Shown: positions 1 to 8,745 of the stretch, in pieces
Layout of the letters: every line of letters starts with the position of its first letter
How positions within the stretch are numbered: position 1 is the first letter of the stretch
Assembly: GCF_900104215.1 (NCBI RefSeq)
Contig: NZ_FMXO01000005.1
Coordinates: forward strand, 62,001-126,000
Reading direction: 5' to 3'
Source: Desulfonatronum thiosulfatophilum
Lineage (GTDB): Bacteria > Desulfobacterota > Desulfovibrionia > Desulfovibrionales > Desulfonatronaceae
Length of the DNA: 64,000 nucleotides
Notes under the pieces: generated by a model
Seen by the model: only the letters and a program-made list of their open reading frames with translations
What the model was told of the DNA's origin: nothing
Database searches by the model: none
Made by a program: the position numbers and the translations under genes

Positions 1-306
1 GAGCTCCACGATACGGTAGCCGAGTTGAGACATGCGCGAGGCGATCTGTTCTCCCAACAGCCGACCAAAGGTGCTGGAGGCATTGAGGTCGTCCAGGTCG
101 ACCAAACTGGTGAACAGGATCGTCTTGGTGCGGTCCACATGTTGAACGAGATTGTGATCCAGTCCATCGGCCAGGGCATGGGCAATCCCATGAAATCCGC
201 GCACGGCGTGGCGGGCGGAGTCGGAATGGGACCGGCCGGGTTGAACGCTCATCAACGTGAATATGGTCAGGATGGAAAAGACAAAGAAGGAACGGATCCA
301 CATCAT
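1..306 (-). CDS. FlgO-family outer-membrane protein, N-terminal part (cut by window edge)
   Basis: The reading frame enters from the window edge, so only the first 102 residues are visible. It starts with a hydrophobic signal peptide (MMWIRSFFVFSILTIF) and then shows the FlgO signature: a strand ending in TSLVDLDDL, then STFGRLLGEQIASR and a strand reaching YRIVEL. FlgO-family proteins are outer-membrane or periplasmic proteins first described with FlgP and FlgT of Vibrio flagella, but many copies lie outside flagellar loci. Two ATG codons are adjacent at 306 and 303; AGGAG lies just upstream. The gene begins 12 bases after the stop of the lipoprotein gene at 319-1035, so the two are probably one operon. 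No flagellar gene is visible here, so a flagellar role is not established. Confidence 0.72.
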   Translation of the reverse strand, partial: MMWIRSFFVFSILTIFTLMSVQPGRSHSDSARHAVRGFHGIAHALADGLDHNLVQHVDRTKTILFTSLVDLDDLNASSTFGRLLGEQIASRMSQLGYRIVEL

Positions 307-318
307 GGCCTTGCTCCT

Positions 319-1035
319 CTAGCGATCCACGAGATGAAAGGTGACCACTCCCGGTTCTCTGGGAAGGATGTGTTGTTTGTAATGCCACCATTCCGAATCA
401 TTGATGTAGTAGATCGACGTATCGCGCATCAGGAAATCGTCGTCGAAAAGCAGGGAGGATGTGATCATGACTTCGGTCCGTGGAAGATTGGAGGTGTAGA
501 CGCCGGCATCCACATCGGCCTCGGCGCTGCGCATCAGGGCTTGATTTATCAGAGCACCGTGGCCGTCCGGTGTGAGCAGGGACGCTCGCTGCACGAAAAC
601 ATCCGGAGCCAGCGCCTTGTAAAGTCCGCTTCCGGTTCGAACAAACCTGTCGCCATGGCGAACCATATCTAAATCGAAGCTCAGAATCATGGCGTTGCTG
701 AAACTGCCGGTAACGGCAATGTTTCGCTCTACCAGCCTGGTAATCAGCAGGCTATGAAAGGATTTCGCAAATGGCGTGGTTCCGGAAGGAGCCACGTAGA
801 TAGGAAATTGCCGTTCCATAACGTGCCGTTCCAGAGACTTGTGGACTCGGCCGGCCACATCGTCGGCCAGCACCTCCCAGTGGTGCATGGCCTGCATCTT
901 CTGCTGGGCTCGCAGAGGATAGGCCGTGGGTACGGGGATTTGGGAAAGAACCGGCAGTGTGCCATGCCGATGGGTACAGCCATGGATCAACAAAATGACG
1001 GCGATAAGCAGAACTCCGTGCAACACGCTGCGCAT
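319..1035 (-). CDS. Putative lipoprotein in operon with a FlgO-family gene
   Basis: A 238-residue protein with a type II signal peptide: a hydrophobic stretch ending in the lipobox LIHGC, so it should be a lipid-anchored envelope protein. I do not recognise the mature domain. It has a segment RHVMERQFPIYVAP, an internal LLITRLVERNIAVTGS and a tryptophan-containing C-terminal part. It precedes the truncated FlgO-family gene by 12 bases and likely shares its transcript, which suggests a joint role in an outer-membrane assembly. The open frame allows ATG at 1044, but AAGGA abuts that codon; ATG at 1035 has the correct 9-base spacing and was chosen. Confidence 0.65.
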   Translation of the reverse strand: MRSVLHGVLLIAVILLIHGCTHRHGTLPVLSQIPVPTAYPLRAQQKMQAMHHWEVLADDVAGRVHKSLERHVMERQFPIYVAPSGTTPFAKSFHSLLITRLVERNIAVTGSFSNAMILSFDLDMVRHGDRFVRTGSGLYKALAPDVFVQRASLLTPDGHGALINQALMRSAEADVDAGVYTSNLPRTEVMITSSLLFDDDFLMRDTSIYYINDSEWWHYKQHILPREPGVVTFHLVDR

Positions 1036-1602
1036 GAAAACCATTCCTTAAGTTTGATGGAGAAGTAACGAGGTTGAAGGAAGTGTTGAGACCCCTGCTT
1101 CCCAGCGCAGGAGTTTCTTGAAAATAATCCATCAGCCCTGCTCATGAAATCATGGATGAACATGTTTTAGATTGGATCAAATATTGCATTTTTTTGCTGT
1201 CGGGGAGGCGCCGGGAACTTTTTGCACCCCGTTTTATTTGATCCCCCAATTCAAAATCTGGGGCAACTACTCAGCTGAGGTCCGGCTTGCCTAGATTTTG
1301 CGGCCTCGCGGACTCCTTCGACGGCTTCGTAACATCAAAACATTGCGTGAATAAACAGCATTTGGAGCTTCAAGTGCTTGGCAATGGTTTGATGAACAAA
1401 TCCTGGCTCAGTCAAACATGCGAGACCGCAAAATCAAGTCAAACCGGGCCAGTCCTGTGTACTTAAAGAATAGGCTGAATAGCTACAATCTGGAGATGTA
1501 ATGTTTCATGCCTTATCGGCATTCACCGGGATATTCTTTAGACTTGCCTCCGGGCATGCTCGCCTTGAGCTTGTGTTCTTATTTGCTTGAATGGAGAAGA
1601 TA
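1036..1602. other. Divergent intergenic region between two FlgO-type loci
   Basis: No protein gene is supported in these 567 bases, which should carry the promoters of both flanking operons. I found no convincing sigma-70 or sigma-54 promoter. The segment includes copy A of a short dispersed repeat (1287-1330), listed separately. The rest is ordinary AT-rich spacer. Confidence 0.6.
1287..1330. repeat. Dispersed short repeat, copy A
   Basis: The stretch contains GCCTCGCGGACTCCTTCGAC followed by GGCTT. It resembles copy B (51702-51742, GCCTCGCAAGCTCCTTCGCC then GGCTT) and copy C (56422-56449, CCTTGCAAGCCTTTTCGCC then GGCT). All three lie in intergenic DNA. Identity over the core was judged by eye as about four bases in five. 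Function unknown. Confidence 0.45.
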
Positions 1603-2352
1603 ATGGCAGTTCATAGAGAATTGGGACGGCGCGGAAGATTGGCGTTATTGATAAAAAAGCATCTCGGGGGTCAAATACGGCGCGTAGAAAAGCATGCGTC
1701 GGTTGGCGGCGCAGCCATGGCCGGCAATGTATCGGCGATTCTGACAGGACTTCTTCTAGTATTATTGCTGACAGGCTGTTCTCCGCCGGGACAAAACGTT
1801 CCACGTATCGCGCGACAGCCGCCGGCTGAATTGATCGCGGTGCATTACACCGTGGCTGATGCTTTGTTTTCCTTGCTCAGCGGATCGCCGTCATTCGAGT
1901 TCCCCATGCTCGTGGCCACCTTTGTCAGTCTGGATGATCTGGATCAAACCAGTCCGCTTGGACGCATCATTCCGCAACAGATCGGGTCCCGGTTTGTCCA
2001 GCACGGCTTGAACATTGTGGATGTGCGCCTGCGCACTCACTCCTTGCTGATCCGGAAGGATCAGGGCGAGTTTGCTTTGTCCCGGGAATTGGACAAGATC
2101 AATCAGGACGTGGATGCTTATTCGGTGCTCACTGGGACGTATTCCGTTGTTTATGGGCGGATTTACATCACGGCAATGGTTTTGCGCAGCAGCGACGGCA
2201 CCCTGCTTGCTTCACTGGACTATCATCTTCCCGTGGATCGCAAAGCCCTGCGCCAGGCTAAGACTGTCAACGAGCGAATTTTTTCCAGCCCTGAACAGCT
2301 TCCCGATCCTTTTGAGGGAATAATCACTCCCTCTGTTTTGACTCGTCTATAG
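1603..2352 (+). CDS. FlgO-family outer-membrane lipoprotein
   Basis: The mature part matches the FlgO family: a strand MLVATFVSLDDLDQ, then TSPLGRIIPQQIGSRFVQHG and NIVDVRL, followed by a conserved ending YSVVYGRIYITAMVLRSSDG. The lipobox LLTGC marks lipid attachment. Two starts are possible. ATG at 1603 has GGAG six bases upstream but gives an unusually long, basic region of about 45 residues before the hydrophobic core. ATG at 1717 (MAGNVSAIL) gives a normal lipoprotein signal but has a weak ribosome site. It is divergent from a second FlgO-type locus at 1-1035. FlgO proteins sit in the outer membrane or periplasm; the exact role outside flagella is unknown. Confidence 0.72.
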   Translation: MAVHRELGRRGRLALLIKKHLGGQIRRVEKHASVGGAAMAGNVSAILTGLLLVLLLTGCSPPGQNVPRIARQPPAELIAVHYTVADALFSLLSGSPSFEFPMLVATFVSLDDLDQTSPLGRIIPQQIGSRFVQHGLNIVDVRLRTHSLLIRKDQGEFALSRELDKINQDVDAYSVLTGTYSVVYGRIYITAMVLRSSDGTLLASLDYHLPVDRKALRQAKTVNERIFSSPEQLPDPFEGIITPSVLTRL

Positions 2353-2578
2353 CACGCTTCGAGTCTTCAGAAAAAACAGCTGAAGGCCGTGCATCGGCTC
2401 GGTGGGGTATTTTTCAATGACTTACTATTATATGTTGTTATGATGGAAGGAATCTGGCCGGTTCCACCTGAAGATTTGGCAACGAATGCAAATACAGCTG
2501 ATTCTCGCCATGAGAACCAGCCGTTTCAGTCAACGCCCTGTGATGAGTACAGGCTATGCTGAACAGATGTAAGGCTCT

Positions 2579-3433
2579 TTAGCAGTAGCCGTCCATCCGC
2601 TTTTCCAATTTGGCATGGTCCGGAATGCGACCATATAAAGGGCCTTCCTGGAGGATGGGAAATCGGGATTCGAACGTGGGACGATTTTCGTTGCGATAGA
2701 TGACCCCAATGGGAATCCGGTCCCCGAACTCCTGGGCCAGGGTCATGGCCTGAACCCAGTCCGTCGGGTCGTGATCCGCGGGAATTTCATAGACCCGTTC
2801 CTTGTACCAGGAAAAGGTGTTCACCTTGTTGTAGGTGACGCAGGGTTGGAGGATGTCCACCAGCGCAAACCCCGGAAAGGCATGAGCCTGCCGGATCAGA
2901 TCGGTCAGATGGTCCGCCATGCCGGCAAATCCCCGAGCCACGAACCCTCCGTGCATGGTCACGGCCACGGCAACTGGGTTGAAGGAGTCCGCAGGTACGC
3001 CGTCGGGCTGGGCCTTTGTTTTTTGACCTTGTTGGGTGGTGGGGCTGGCCTGACCTTTTGTCAGGCCGTAGATCTGGTTGTCGTGCACGAGCATGGTGAT
3101 GTCCGGATTGCGGCGCAAAGCGGCCAAAAAATGATTGCCCCCCTCGCCGTAGGAGCACCCGTCGCCGCTTTCCACAAAGACGTGCAGTTTCGGGTTGGTC
3201 AGTTTGGCCCCAATGGCAGCGGGCAGAGCCCTTCCGTGAAGGCCGTTGAAGACATTGCAGCTCAGGTAATGCGGCGTCTTGGCCGCCTGCCCGATACCGG
3301 AGACCATGAGCACCTGGTGCGGGTCCAAGTCACTCTCGGCCAAGGCTGTCTTGAGAGCCTTGAGAATGGAATGATTGCCGCAGCCCGGACACCATGCCGT
3401 CTCAAACTCGCCGTAATCTTGTATTGAGGACAT
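2579..3433 (-). CDS. korB: 2-oxoacid:ferredoxin oxidoreductase, beta subunit
   Basis: This 284-residue protein is the thiamine-diphosphate subunit of a 2-oxoglutarate (or other 2-oxoacid) ferredoxin oxidoreductase, a cytoplasmic enzyme that decarboxylates the 2-oxoacid to its acyl-CoA and reduces ferredoxin. It has CPGCG near the N-terminus for [4Fe-4S] binding, the diphosphate motif GDGCSYGEGG, the magnesium-site DNQIYGLTKGQ and the downstream QPCVTYN cysteine. CAAGGAG lies correctly before ATG 3433. It follows korA by 47 bases on the minus strand and is co-transcribed. The substrate cannot be fixed from sequence; the two-gene arrangement with a fused alpha subunit is typical of KGOR-type enzymes of anaerobes. 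Confidence 0.9.
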   Translation of the reverse strand: MSSIQDYGEFETAWCPGCGNHSILKALKTALAESDLDPHQVLMVSGIGQAAKTPHYLSCNVFNGLHGRALPAAIGAKLTNPKLHVFVESGDGCSYGEGGNHFLAALRRNPDITMLVHDNQIYGLTKGQASPTTQQGQKTKAQPDGVPADSFNPVAVAVTMHGGFVARGFAGMADHLTDLIRQAHAFPGFALVDILQPCVTYNKVNTFSWYKERVYEIPADHDPTDWVQAMTLAQEFGDRIPIGVIYRNENRPTFESRFPILQEGPLYGRIPDHAKLEKRMDGYC

Positions 3434-3480
3434 TCACTTTTCTCCTTGAAACAGTACAAAAAACATTTTCCTGGCCACGC

Positions 3481-5196
3481 CTACCCATCCCCGTTATCCA
3501 GTTCTTTTATAATGTCCGAGGCTGTGAAAGGCAGACCGTCGTAACGCAAGATGGTCCGTGAAGGGCTGTATTGGGTTTCGCGCTGGAGCAGATGGGCGAA
3601 CTGGCCTGTGGCGTTGCCTTCGATGCAGATGGTTTCCTTGGCCTTTTCCATCCTGTCCAGAAACTGTTCGGGTCGCAGCGGCCAGACCTGACGGAAGTGC
3701 AGGACGCCGACATTTTTTCCATCTTTGCGTAAAATTTCAGCGGCCTCTTCCGCCGGGCCTAGCGTTGACCCCCAGCAGATCAGCAGGATATCGCTCTGCT
3801 CGTCGCCGATATAAGTTGGAGCCAACGTGGCCTCGCGAATTTTTCGCCCCTTGGACAGACGCTTGTCCACCATGCGGACGCGGACATTGAGGTCCTCGGT
3901 GATGTGTCCATCTTCCGCGTGTTCATCACTGTCCAGGACAACGAGGTGCTTCCCCGTCCCGGGAAGCAGGCGGGGAGAGATGCCGCTTTCGGTGAAGGCG
4001 TATCGTTTATAGGATTCGTTACTTTCGCCCTGATGCTGGGGCCGAGCCGGTTCGTTAAGCATCTCCAGGTCGAAGGGCGGGATCGCCTGCATGGTGTCCG
4101 CCAGGTACTGGTCTGTCATGACGATCACCGGGCTTTGGAATTTTTCGGCCATGTCAACGGCGATGTGGGTTAGCCGGAAGCACTCCTCGACATTGCCGGG
4201 CGTCAGAATGGCGCGGGGAAATTCGCCGTGTCCGGCGTACAGAGCCAGGTTCAGGTCGCTCTGTTCGGTTCGTGTCGGCAGGCCCGTGGCCGGGCCAGGT
4301 CGTTGCCCGAGGACAATGACCACTGGTGTTTCAGTCATTCCGGCCAGACTGATGCCTTCGGTCATCAACGCGAATCCCCCTCCCGAAGTGGGAACGATGC
4401 TTGGAGCGCCGGCATAGGAGGCGCCGATGGCCATGTTGATGGCGGCTATTTCGTCCTCGGCCTGTTCCACGATCAACCCAAAGTCATTGGCGGCCGCTAT
4501 CAGATTCATGGCCACGCCCGTGGCGGGCGTCATGGGATAAAAAGCGCAAAACCTTATGCCGGCCGCCAAGGCGCCAAGAGCCACGGCATGGTTGCCATCC
4601 AGAGCCATACGCCTGATTTGCTTGCCGGCTTCCGGCAACCGCAAGAAGGTGACGTCCTGTCCAACGGTCCATTCCATGGCTGCAGTGAGGACTTCGTCGT
4701 TTGTATCCGCCACTTCTTGTTTCTTGTGGGCGAAGGTTTCCTGGAGAAGATTGGCGAGCACCTCTTTGGGCAATCCCAGGACAGTGGCCAGCACGCCCAG
4801 AGCCACGACGTTCGTGAAGATTTTCTTTGGGGCCAGTTCGGCGAAGGGAACCCGAAGAATCCGGGATCGATCCGGAACTTTCGAATCAAATTTGCCTTCG
4901 GAGTGTTCCGCGTCCACCATGATCAAGGATTCATCAGTCAGTTCCTCAGCGTGCAGGTTGACGGTTTCCTCATTCAGGGCCACAAGGATGTCCACCTCGC
5001 TTACGGGTGCCCGGAGCGAGGCGTTTCCGGTGCGAAGGGACAATGTGTTGTGCCCGCCGCGAATCCGGGATTGGTAGCTCTGGGTTACAAATATTTCATA
5101 GCCTGTTCTGGCCAGAGCCTTGGCCAGCAGCGTACCGACCGTGACCAGACCCTGACCGGCTTCCCCGCCGATCAGGATGTTTTTGGATGGGCGCAT
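3481..5196 (-). CDS. korA: 2-oxoacid:ferredoxin oxidoreductase, fused gamma-alpha subunit
   Basis: A 571-residue fusion. Residues 1 to about 185 form the gamma domain with the glycine motif IGGEAGQG and the SYQSRIRGGHN segment. From about residue 200 the alpha domain begins (GNHAVALGALAAG, FYPMTPATG, then QRPGPATGLPTRTEQ), which pairs with the KorB diphosphate site, and the C-terminus carries the transketolase C-like domain. Start ATG 5196 has GGAG at normal spacing. It is first in the korAB operon and provides low-potential reduced ferredoxin or consumes it for carboxylation. The leader upstream contains a 15-bp perfect inverted repeat. No separate ferredoxin-type delta subunit is present nearby. 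Confidence 0.9.
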   Translation of the reverse strand: MRPSKNILIGGEAGQGLVTVGTLLAKALARTGYEIFVTQSYQSRIRGGHNTLSLRTGNASLRAPVSEVDILVALNEETVNLHAEELTDESLIMVDAEHSEGKFDSKVPDRSRILRVPFAELAPKKIFTNVVALGVLATVLGLPKEVLANLLQETFAHKKQEVADTNDEVLTAAMEWTVGQDVTFLRLPEAGKQIRRMALDGNHAVALGALAAGIRFCAFYPMTPATGVAMNLIAAANDFGLIVEQAEDEIAAINMAIGASYAGAPSIVPTSGGGFALMTEGISLAGMTETPVVIVLGQRPGPATGLPTRTEQSDLNLALYAGHGEFPRAILTPGNVEECFRLTHIAVDMAEKFQSPVIVMTDQYLADTMQAIPPFDLEMLNEPARPQHQGESNESYKRYAFTESGISPRLLPGTGKHLVVLDSDEHAEDGHITEDLNVRVRMVDKRLSKGRKIREATLAPTYIGDEQSDILLICWGSTLGPAEEAAEILRKDGKNVGVLHFRQVWPLRPEQFLDRMEKAKETICIEGNATGQFAHLLQRETQYSPSRTILRYDGLPFTASDIIKELDNGDG

Positions 5197-5236
5197 GTTC
5201 AGCTCCAGGTTTTGCTTTGGCTGCGTGGACGAGCCA

Positions 5237-5277
5237 TCTTCTTTACCGGAGCGGACATGCTACTCCGGTAAAGAAGA
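5237..5277 (-). promoter_or_regulatory. Large perfect inverted repeat in the korA leader
   Basis: Arms TCTTCTTTACCGGAG (5237-5251) and CTCCGGTAAAGAAGA (5263-5277) are perfectly complementary over 15 bases with an 11-base loop. It lies 40 bases upstream of korA and downstream of the ferritin stop, both on the minus strand. There is no T-tract on either side, so it is not a classical intrinsic terminator. It could protect or process the transcript, or act as an operator. Confidence 0.6.
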
Positions 5278-5368
5278 CAGTCAGGGTAATTCCTTCGGGT
5301 TGTGTCCGGTGCTCAAGGTTGGAACCTCCGGTTGAGGGGCAGGCGCTAGCCGATGAGGCGCGTTAAAG

Positions 5369-5884
5369 CTATACCTGCGGTGTGCAGGGACAGGCGCCTG
5401 CACGTGTGGAGAGTTCCTGGTCCATCATGAACAGCCCTCCGCTGTTTTCGCCCATCAGCTTCAACTTTTGGAGCACCGAATTCACACTGGCTTCCTCTTC
5501 CACCTGTTCCGTGACAAACCACTGTAGGAAAATGTTCGTGGCATGATCTTTCTCGGCAATGGCCAAATCAACGAGGTTGTTGATCAGGCTGGTAACCTTC
5601 TGCTCATGCTCCAAAACAGCTTCGAAAACGGATCGCGGCGAATCCCAAGAAACAGGAGGCGCTTCAATGGCCTTGAGAGTGATCCTGGCACCGCGTTCAT
5701 TGATGAATGCATAGAACTTCATGGCATGCGCGAGCTCTTCCTGGGCCTGCATGTTCATCCAATGAGCAAAGCCGTCCAGGTTCTGTTCGCTGAAATGAGC
5801 GGACATGGCCAAGTAAAGATAGGATGAATAGAGCTCGGCATTGACTTGGTTGTTCAGGGCATCCTCGATTTTTTTGGTCAGCAT
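5369..5884 (-). CDS. ftnA: Bacterial non-haem ferritin
   Basis: A 171-residue four-helix-bundle iron-storage protein that oxidises ferrous iron and stores it in a 24-subunit cage. The ferroxidase ligands are visible: Glu in [11 protein letters not shown], Glu and His in EELAHAMKF, Glu in [10 protein letters not shown] and Gln in VTEQVEEE. The length fits FtnA-type ferritins. The open frame extends further upstream, but ATG 5884 is preceded by GGAGG and starts the conserved [11 protein letters not shown]. It stands alone on the minus strand between korA and a divergent sugar-nucleotide gene. The C-terminal tail with a CPC motif is unusual but not diagnostic. Confidence 0.93.
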   Translation of the reverse strand: MLTKKIEDALNNQVNAELYSSYLYLAMSAHFSEQNLDGFAHWMNMQAQEELAHAMKFYAFINERGARITLKAIEAPPVSWDSPRSVFEAVLEHEQKVTSLINNLVDLAIAEKDHATNIFLQWFVTEQVEEEASVNSVLQKLKLMGENSGGLFMMDQELSTRAGACPCTPQV

Positions 5885-6376
5885 CGGGCCTCCGCATTTG
5901 TTGTGGATCTTGGAGTGATCCGTTGTAAAGGGAAAAAAACGACCGCGGCACAATGTATGATATCACATGACCTCTTCCCTCGGACACTGCCTCCGGATGC
6001 TCACCATGACACGAATGAGCATCCTCGCTATTCGCCCAATATTATTGAGAGCAAGGAGCTGAGAATCGTTTTTCGACAATAAAAATTACAGCATCCCGGA
6101 GAAGAGGTAAAGTCAGGACGAGTGAGCCCTCGTACCCCGGGCGTCGTGCTGAATATTCATCTCGGTTCAGGCTGCAATTTCAGCCTGAACCGGCCATCAA
6201 CGCTGTTGCGTAACTTCTCGGCTGAGTCGCGGAATATCACGAGAATTAGCTGAACGAATGCAGGTCCGGTTTTTAGAATAATGCTGGAATGGGTTGCGGC
6301 AATGGGAGGGGCAGGGTATTGGCTGCTTCGAGAAGCATGTGCGCGGACAATCCACTACAGCAAATGGAGAAAGCTC
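5885..6376. other. Divergent intergenic region ferritin / manC, with a hairpin
   Basis: These 492 bases hold no supported gene. The most striking element is a perfect 12-bp hairpin at 6163-6192 (CGGTTCAGGCTG, loop CAATTT, CAGCCTGAACCG). It lacks a T-run, so it may be a regulatory dyad or transcript structure. A frame upstream of manC stays open to 6281 but has no ribosome site. Confidence 0.55.
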
Positions 6377-7825
6377 ATGACGCAGAACAGCTTGAACATG
6401 GATATCTGGTCCAGGGGGTGGGCGATCATCCTGGCAGGAGGATCCGGCACCCGGCTGTGGCCCATGTCTCGATCGTTGCTGCCAAAGCAGCTCTTGGCTT
6501 TGAATGGTGAGAAAACTCTTTTGCAGCAAACGGCGCAGCGCCTACTGGGAAAGCTGCCACCGGAACGAATCGTCACCGTGACCAATGAAGAGCATTTTTT
6601 CGAGGTTTGCAACCAACTCGCTGAACTGCATCCTGACCTGAAACAACATGTGCTCAAGGAGCCCATGGCCAGAAACACTCTCCCGGCGATCATGCTCGGT
6701 ATGGATCGGATCAGCTTGCACGCGCAGCAGCCATTGGTGGGCATCTTTCCGTCCGATCACATGATCGGCGGTCAGGATCAGTTTGAGTCCGACTGGGAAG
6801 AGGCCTTAAACCTGGCCGATCAGGATTGGTTCGTCACCTTCGGCATTCCCCCTAGAAAGCCGGAAACAGGTTACGGATACATTGCCAAATCCGAGGAATT
6901 GAGTGCGAAGGCCTTCAGGGTGGCCGGCTTTGTGGAGAAGCCGCCATTGGACAAGGCGCAGGAATTTGTTTCCGGTGGTACACATTACTGGAACAGCGGT
7001 ATGTTCGTCATACCCGGCAAGGCTTTTTTGGAGGCGGTTGAGGAATTGCAGCCGGATCTGTGGATTTGGTGGCAGGGGCGTGAAGCGACTCCCCTAGCTG
7101 ACGGATATAAGGGGATTCCCGAAATATCCATCGACTACGGGATCATGGAGCATGCCGGACATTTGGCCGTGGTTGAAGCCGGTTTCAAATGGGATGATCT
7201 GGGCAGTTGGGAAGCCATGTTCCGTATGGGGGACAAGAGCGATGATCAGTGTGTAATCACGGGGGATGTTTTGGCCCTGGATTGCCGTGAGAGTCTGTTT
7301 TTTTCCTCTGGCGGCAAACTTGCCGTGGTAGGTCTGGAGAAAATGGCCGTTGTTCAAACCAGGGACGCGACGCTGGTCTGCCCGCTGGACCAGGTTCAAC
7401 GGGTCAAGGATGTGGTTGGCCGGCTGAAGGCTGAAAAGTCACCCCTTGTCGAGGCGCATGTCACGGTACGCAGGCCCTGGGGGAGTTATACCGTTCTAGA
7501 GGAGGAACAATTCTACAAGATCAAGCGGATCATGGTTCACCCCGGCGCCCGGCTGAGCCTGCAGATGCACCATCACCGCAGCGAGCACTGGGTCGTGATC
7601 AAGGGGACGGCTCTGGTTCAGGTTGGGGAGCAAGAGATGATCGTGGTGGAAAACCAGTCCGTGGACATCCCCAAGACCTCCATGCATCGGTTGTCCAATC
7701 CGGGAAGGGTTCCGGTGGAGATAATCGAAATCCAAAGCGGCCCGTATCTGGAGGAGGATGATATTGTCCGGTTTGATGATGTCTATGGACGTAGTCCTGC
7801 CGGGAACACACCGGAAGATCAGTGA
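6377..7825 (+). CDS. manC: Mannose-1-phosphate guanylyltransferase / mannose-6-phosphate isomerase
   Basis: A 482-residue bifunctional type II enzyme (AlgA/ManC/XanB type). The N-terminal nucleotidyltransferase has the signature ILAGGSGTRLWPMSR, FVEKP and YWNSGMF, and makes GDP-mannose from GTP and mannose-1-phosphate. The C-terminal cupin (RPWGSYTVLEE, then SLQMHHHRSEHWVV) has the metal-binding isomerase or cupin residues. It acts in the cytoplasm and feeds mannose and fucose units into surface polysaccharide. ATG 6377 was chosen because GGAG precedes it and family members start there; upstream ATG codons lack a ribosome site. It stands alone with no glycosyltransferase beside it. Confidence 0.93.
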   Translation: MTQNSLNMDIWSRGWAIILAGGSGTRLWPMSRSLLPKQLLALNGEKTLLQQTAQRLLGKLPPERIVTVTNEEHFFEVCNQLAELHPDLKQHVLKEPMARNTLPAIMLGMDRISLHAQQPLVGIFPSDHMIGGQDQFESDWEEALNLADQDWFVTFGIPPRKPETGYGYIAKSEELSAKAFRVAGFVEKPPLDKAQEFVSGGTHYWNSGMFVIPGKAFLEAVEELQPDLWIWWQGREATPLADGYKGIPEISIDYGIMEHAGHLAVVEAGFKWDDLGSWEAMFRMGDKSDDQCVITGDVLALDCRESLFFSSGGKLAVVGLEKMAVVQTRDATLVCPLDQVQRVKDVVGRLKAEKSPLVEAHVTVRRPWGSYTVLEEEQFYKIKRIMVHPGARLSLQMHHHRSEHWVVIKGTALVQVGEQEMIVVENQSVDIPKTSMHRLSNPGRVPVEIIEIQSGPYLEEDDIVRFDDVYGRSPAGNTPEDQ

Positions 7826-8145
7826 CGGAATTCATTTGGTGTTTGGTGCGAAAAAAACCATGCAATTCAGGACAAGTCGAGGCTTGAAGCGGTAAGAGGG
7901 TGCTACGCGCCGCGCCGGGACTCGGTTCAAGGCTGGCTTCACCAGCCGGCTGACTGGAAAGAAGGGCAAATGCAATGTGATGCTAACCGTCCAAATTTTT
8001 AAAAGAAAAGTATGCAGTTTAATTCGTGAATTATTTCATTTGTGCTTGACAGGACTTTGCTCTCTTGCATAGTGTGCCGAAAATTTGGGGCTCATGCAGG
8101 AACGTGAGGTTCTTTTCGTCATCAACATTACAGCATGTGAGGCAA
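7826..8145. other. Intergenic region manC / qrcA
   Basis: No gene is seen in these bases. A short 6-bp hairpin (7931-7947, GGCTGG and CCAGCC) after manC lacks a T-run. The qrc promoter lies at 8046-8073 and is listed separately. Confidence 0.6.
8046..8073 (+). promoter_or_regulatory. Candidate sigma-70 promoter of the qrc operon
   Basis: A perfect -35 box TTGACA (8046-8051) is followed after 16 bases by CATAGT (8068-8073), a four-of-six match to the -10 box. It lies about 75 bases upstream of the qrcA start, in the right orientation. Confidence 0.5.
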
Positions 8146-8149
8146 CATG

Positions 8150-8731
8150 ATGGAAGAAAAGAAAGGGGGATCGAGTACGGGTGGAGTCGCTCTGCCGTTT
8201 GTAGTGGGGTTCGCGGCTGCTTTGATTTTTGGATGGCTTATTTTTCCACAGTTGCTGTTCAGCAAGAAAACTCAGCCGCTGGTTTTCACGCATCAGAACC
8301 ATGTGGAACTGTACGGGATGGCCTGCGAGGATTGCCATGATTACCGCAGGGACGGCTCTTTCACTGGAATACCGTCCAACGCACAGTGCGCCGAGTGTCA
8401 CTCCTTTCCCTTGGGAGACCATCCGGACGAAATCAGGTTCGTGGAAGAGTTTTACGAAAAGGGCATCGAGGTTCCATGGCTGGTCTATCAATATCAGCCG
8501 GACAATGTCTTCTTTTCACATGCCGCGCACAGGGAATTCGACTGTACCGCGTGTCACCCGGACGTGGGCAGTTCCAATACCTTGCCGGTCTACTATGAAA
8601 ACCGGCTGACGAAGTACAGCAAGGACACCATGAAGATGAAGGATTGCGAGCGCTGTCACGCCACGGTGGCCGCTCAGGAACCGGAACGGTTCTTTGGTGC
8701 TGCCAACGCCTGCCAGATCTGTCATAAATAG
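8150..8731 (+). CDS. qrcA: Qrc complex multihaem cytochrome c subunit
   Basis: A 193-residue membrane-anchored, periplasmic c-type cytochrome. A single N-terminal helix (about residues 13-37) anchors it, and five haem sites follow: CEDCH, CAECH, CTACH, CERCH and CQICH. In Desulfovibrio, Qrc takes electrons from periplasmic type I cytochrome c3 and reduces menaquinone, linking hydrogen and formate oxidation to sulfate reduction; QrcA is the electron entry. The described Desulfovibrio QrcA is hexahaem, yet exactly ten haem-type cysteines (five pairs) are visible here. GTGAGG precedes two adjacent ATGs; the second (8150) has the better spacing. It is first in a four-gene operon. Confidence 0.88.
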   Translation: MEEKKGGSSTGGVALPFVVGFAAALIFGWLIFPQLLFSKKTQPLVFTHQNHVELYGMACEDCHDYRRDGSFTGIPSNAQCAECHSFPLGDHPDEIRFVEEFYEKGIEVPWLVYQYQPDNVFFSHAAHREFDCTACHPDVGSSNTLPVYYENRLTKYSKDTMKMKDCERCHATVAAQEPERFFGAANACQICHK

Positions 8732-8745
8732 GAGAGGGTGAAATA

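Noticed and set aside
25-672. 215-residue plus-strand open frame
   Set aside because: Antisense to the FlgO-type and lipoprotein genes, which have signal peptides and ribosome sites; the frame itself resembles no family.
4228-5271. 347-residue plus-strand open frame
   Set aside because: Shadow of korA on the opposite strand; no ribosome site or domain.
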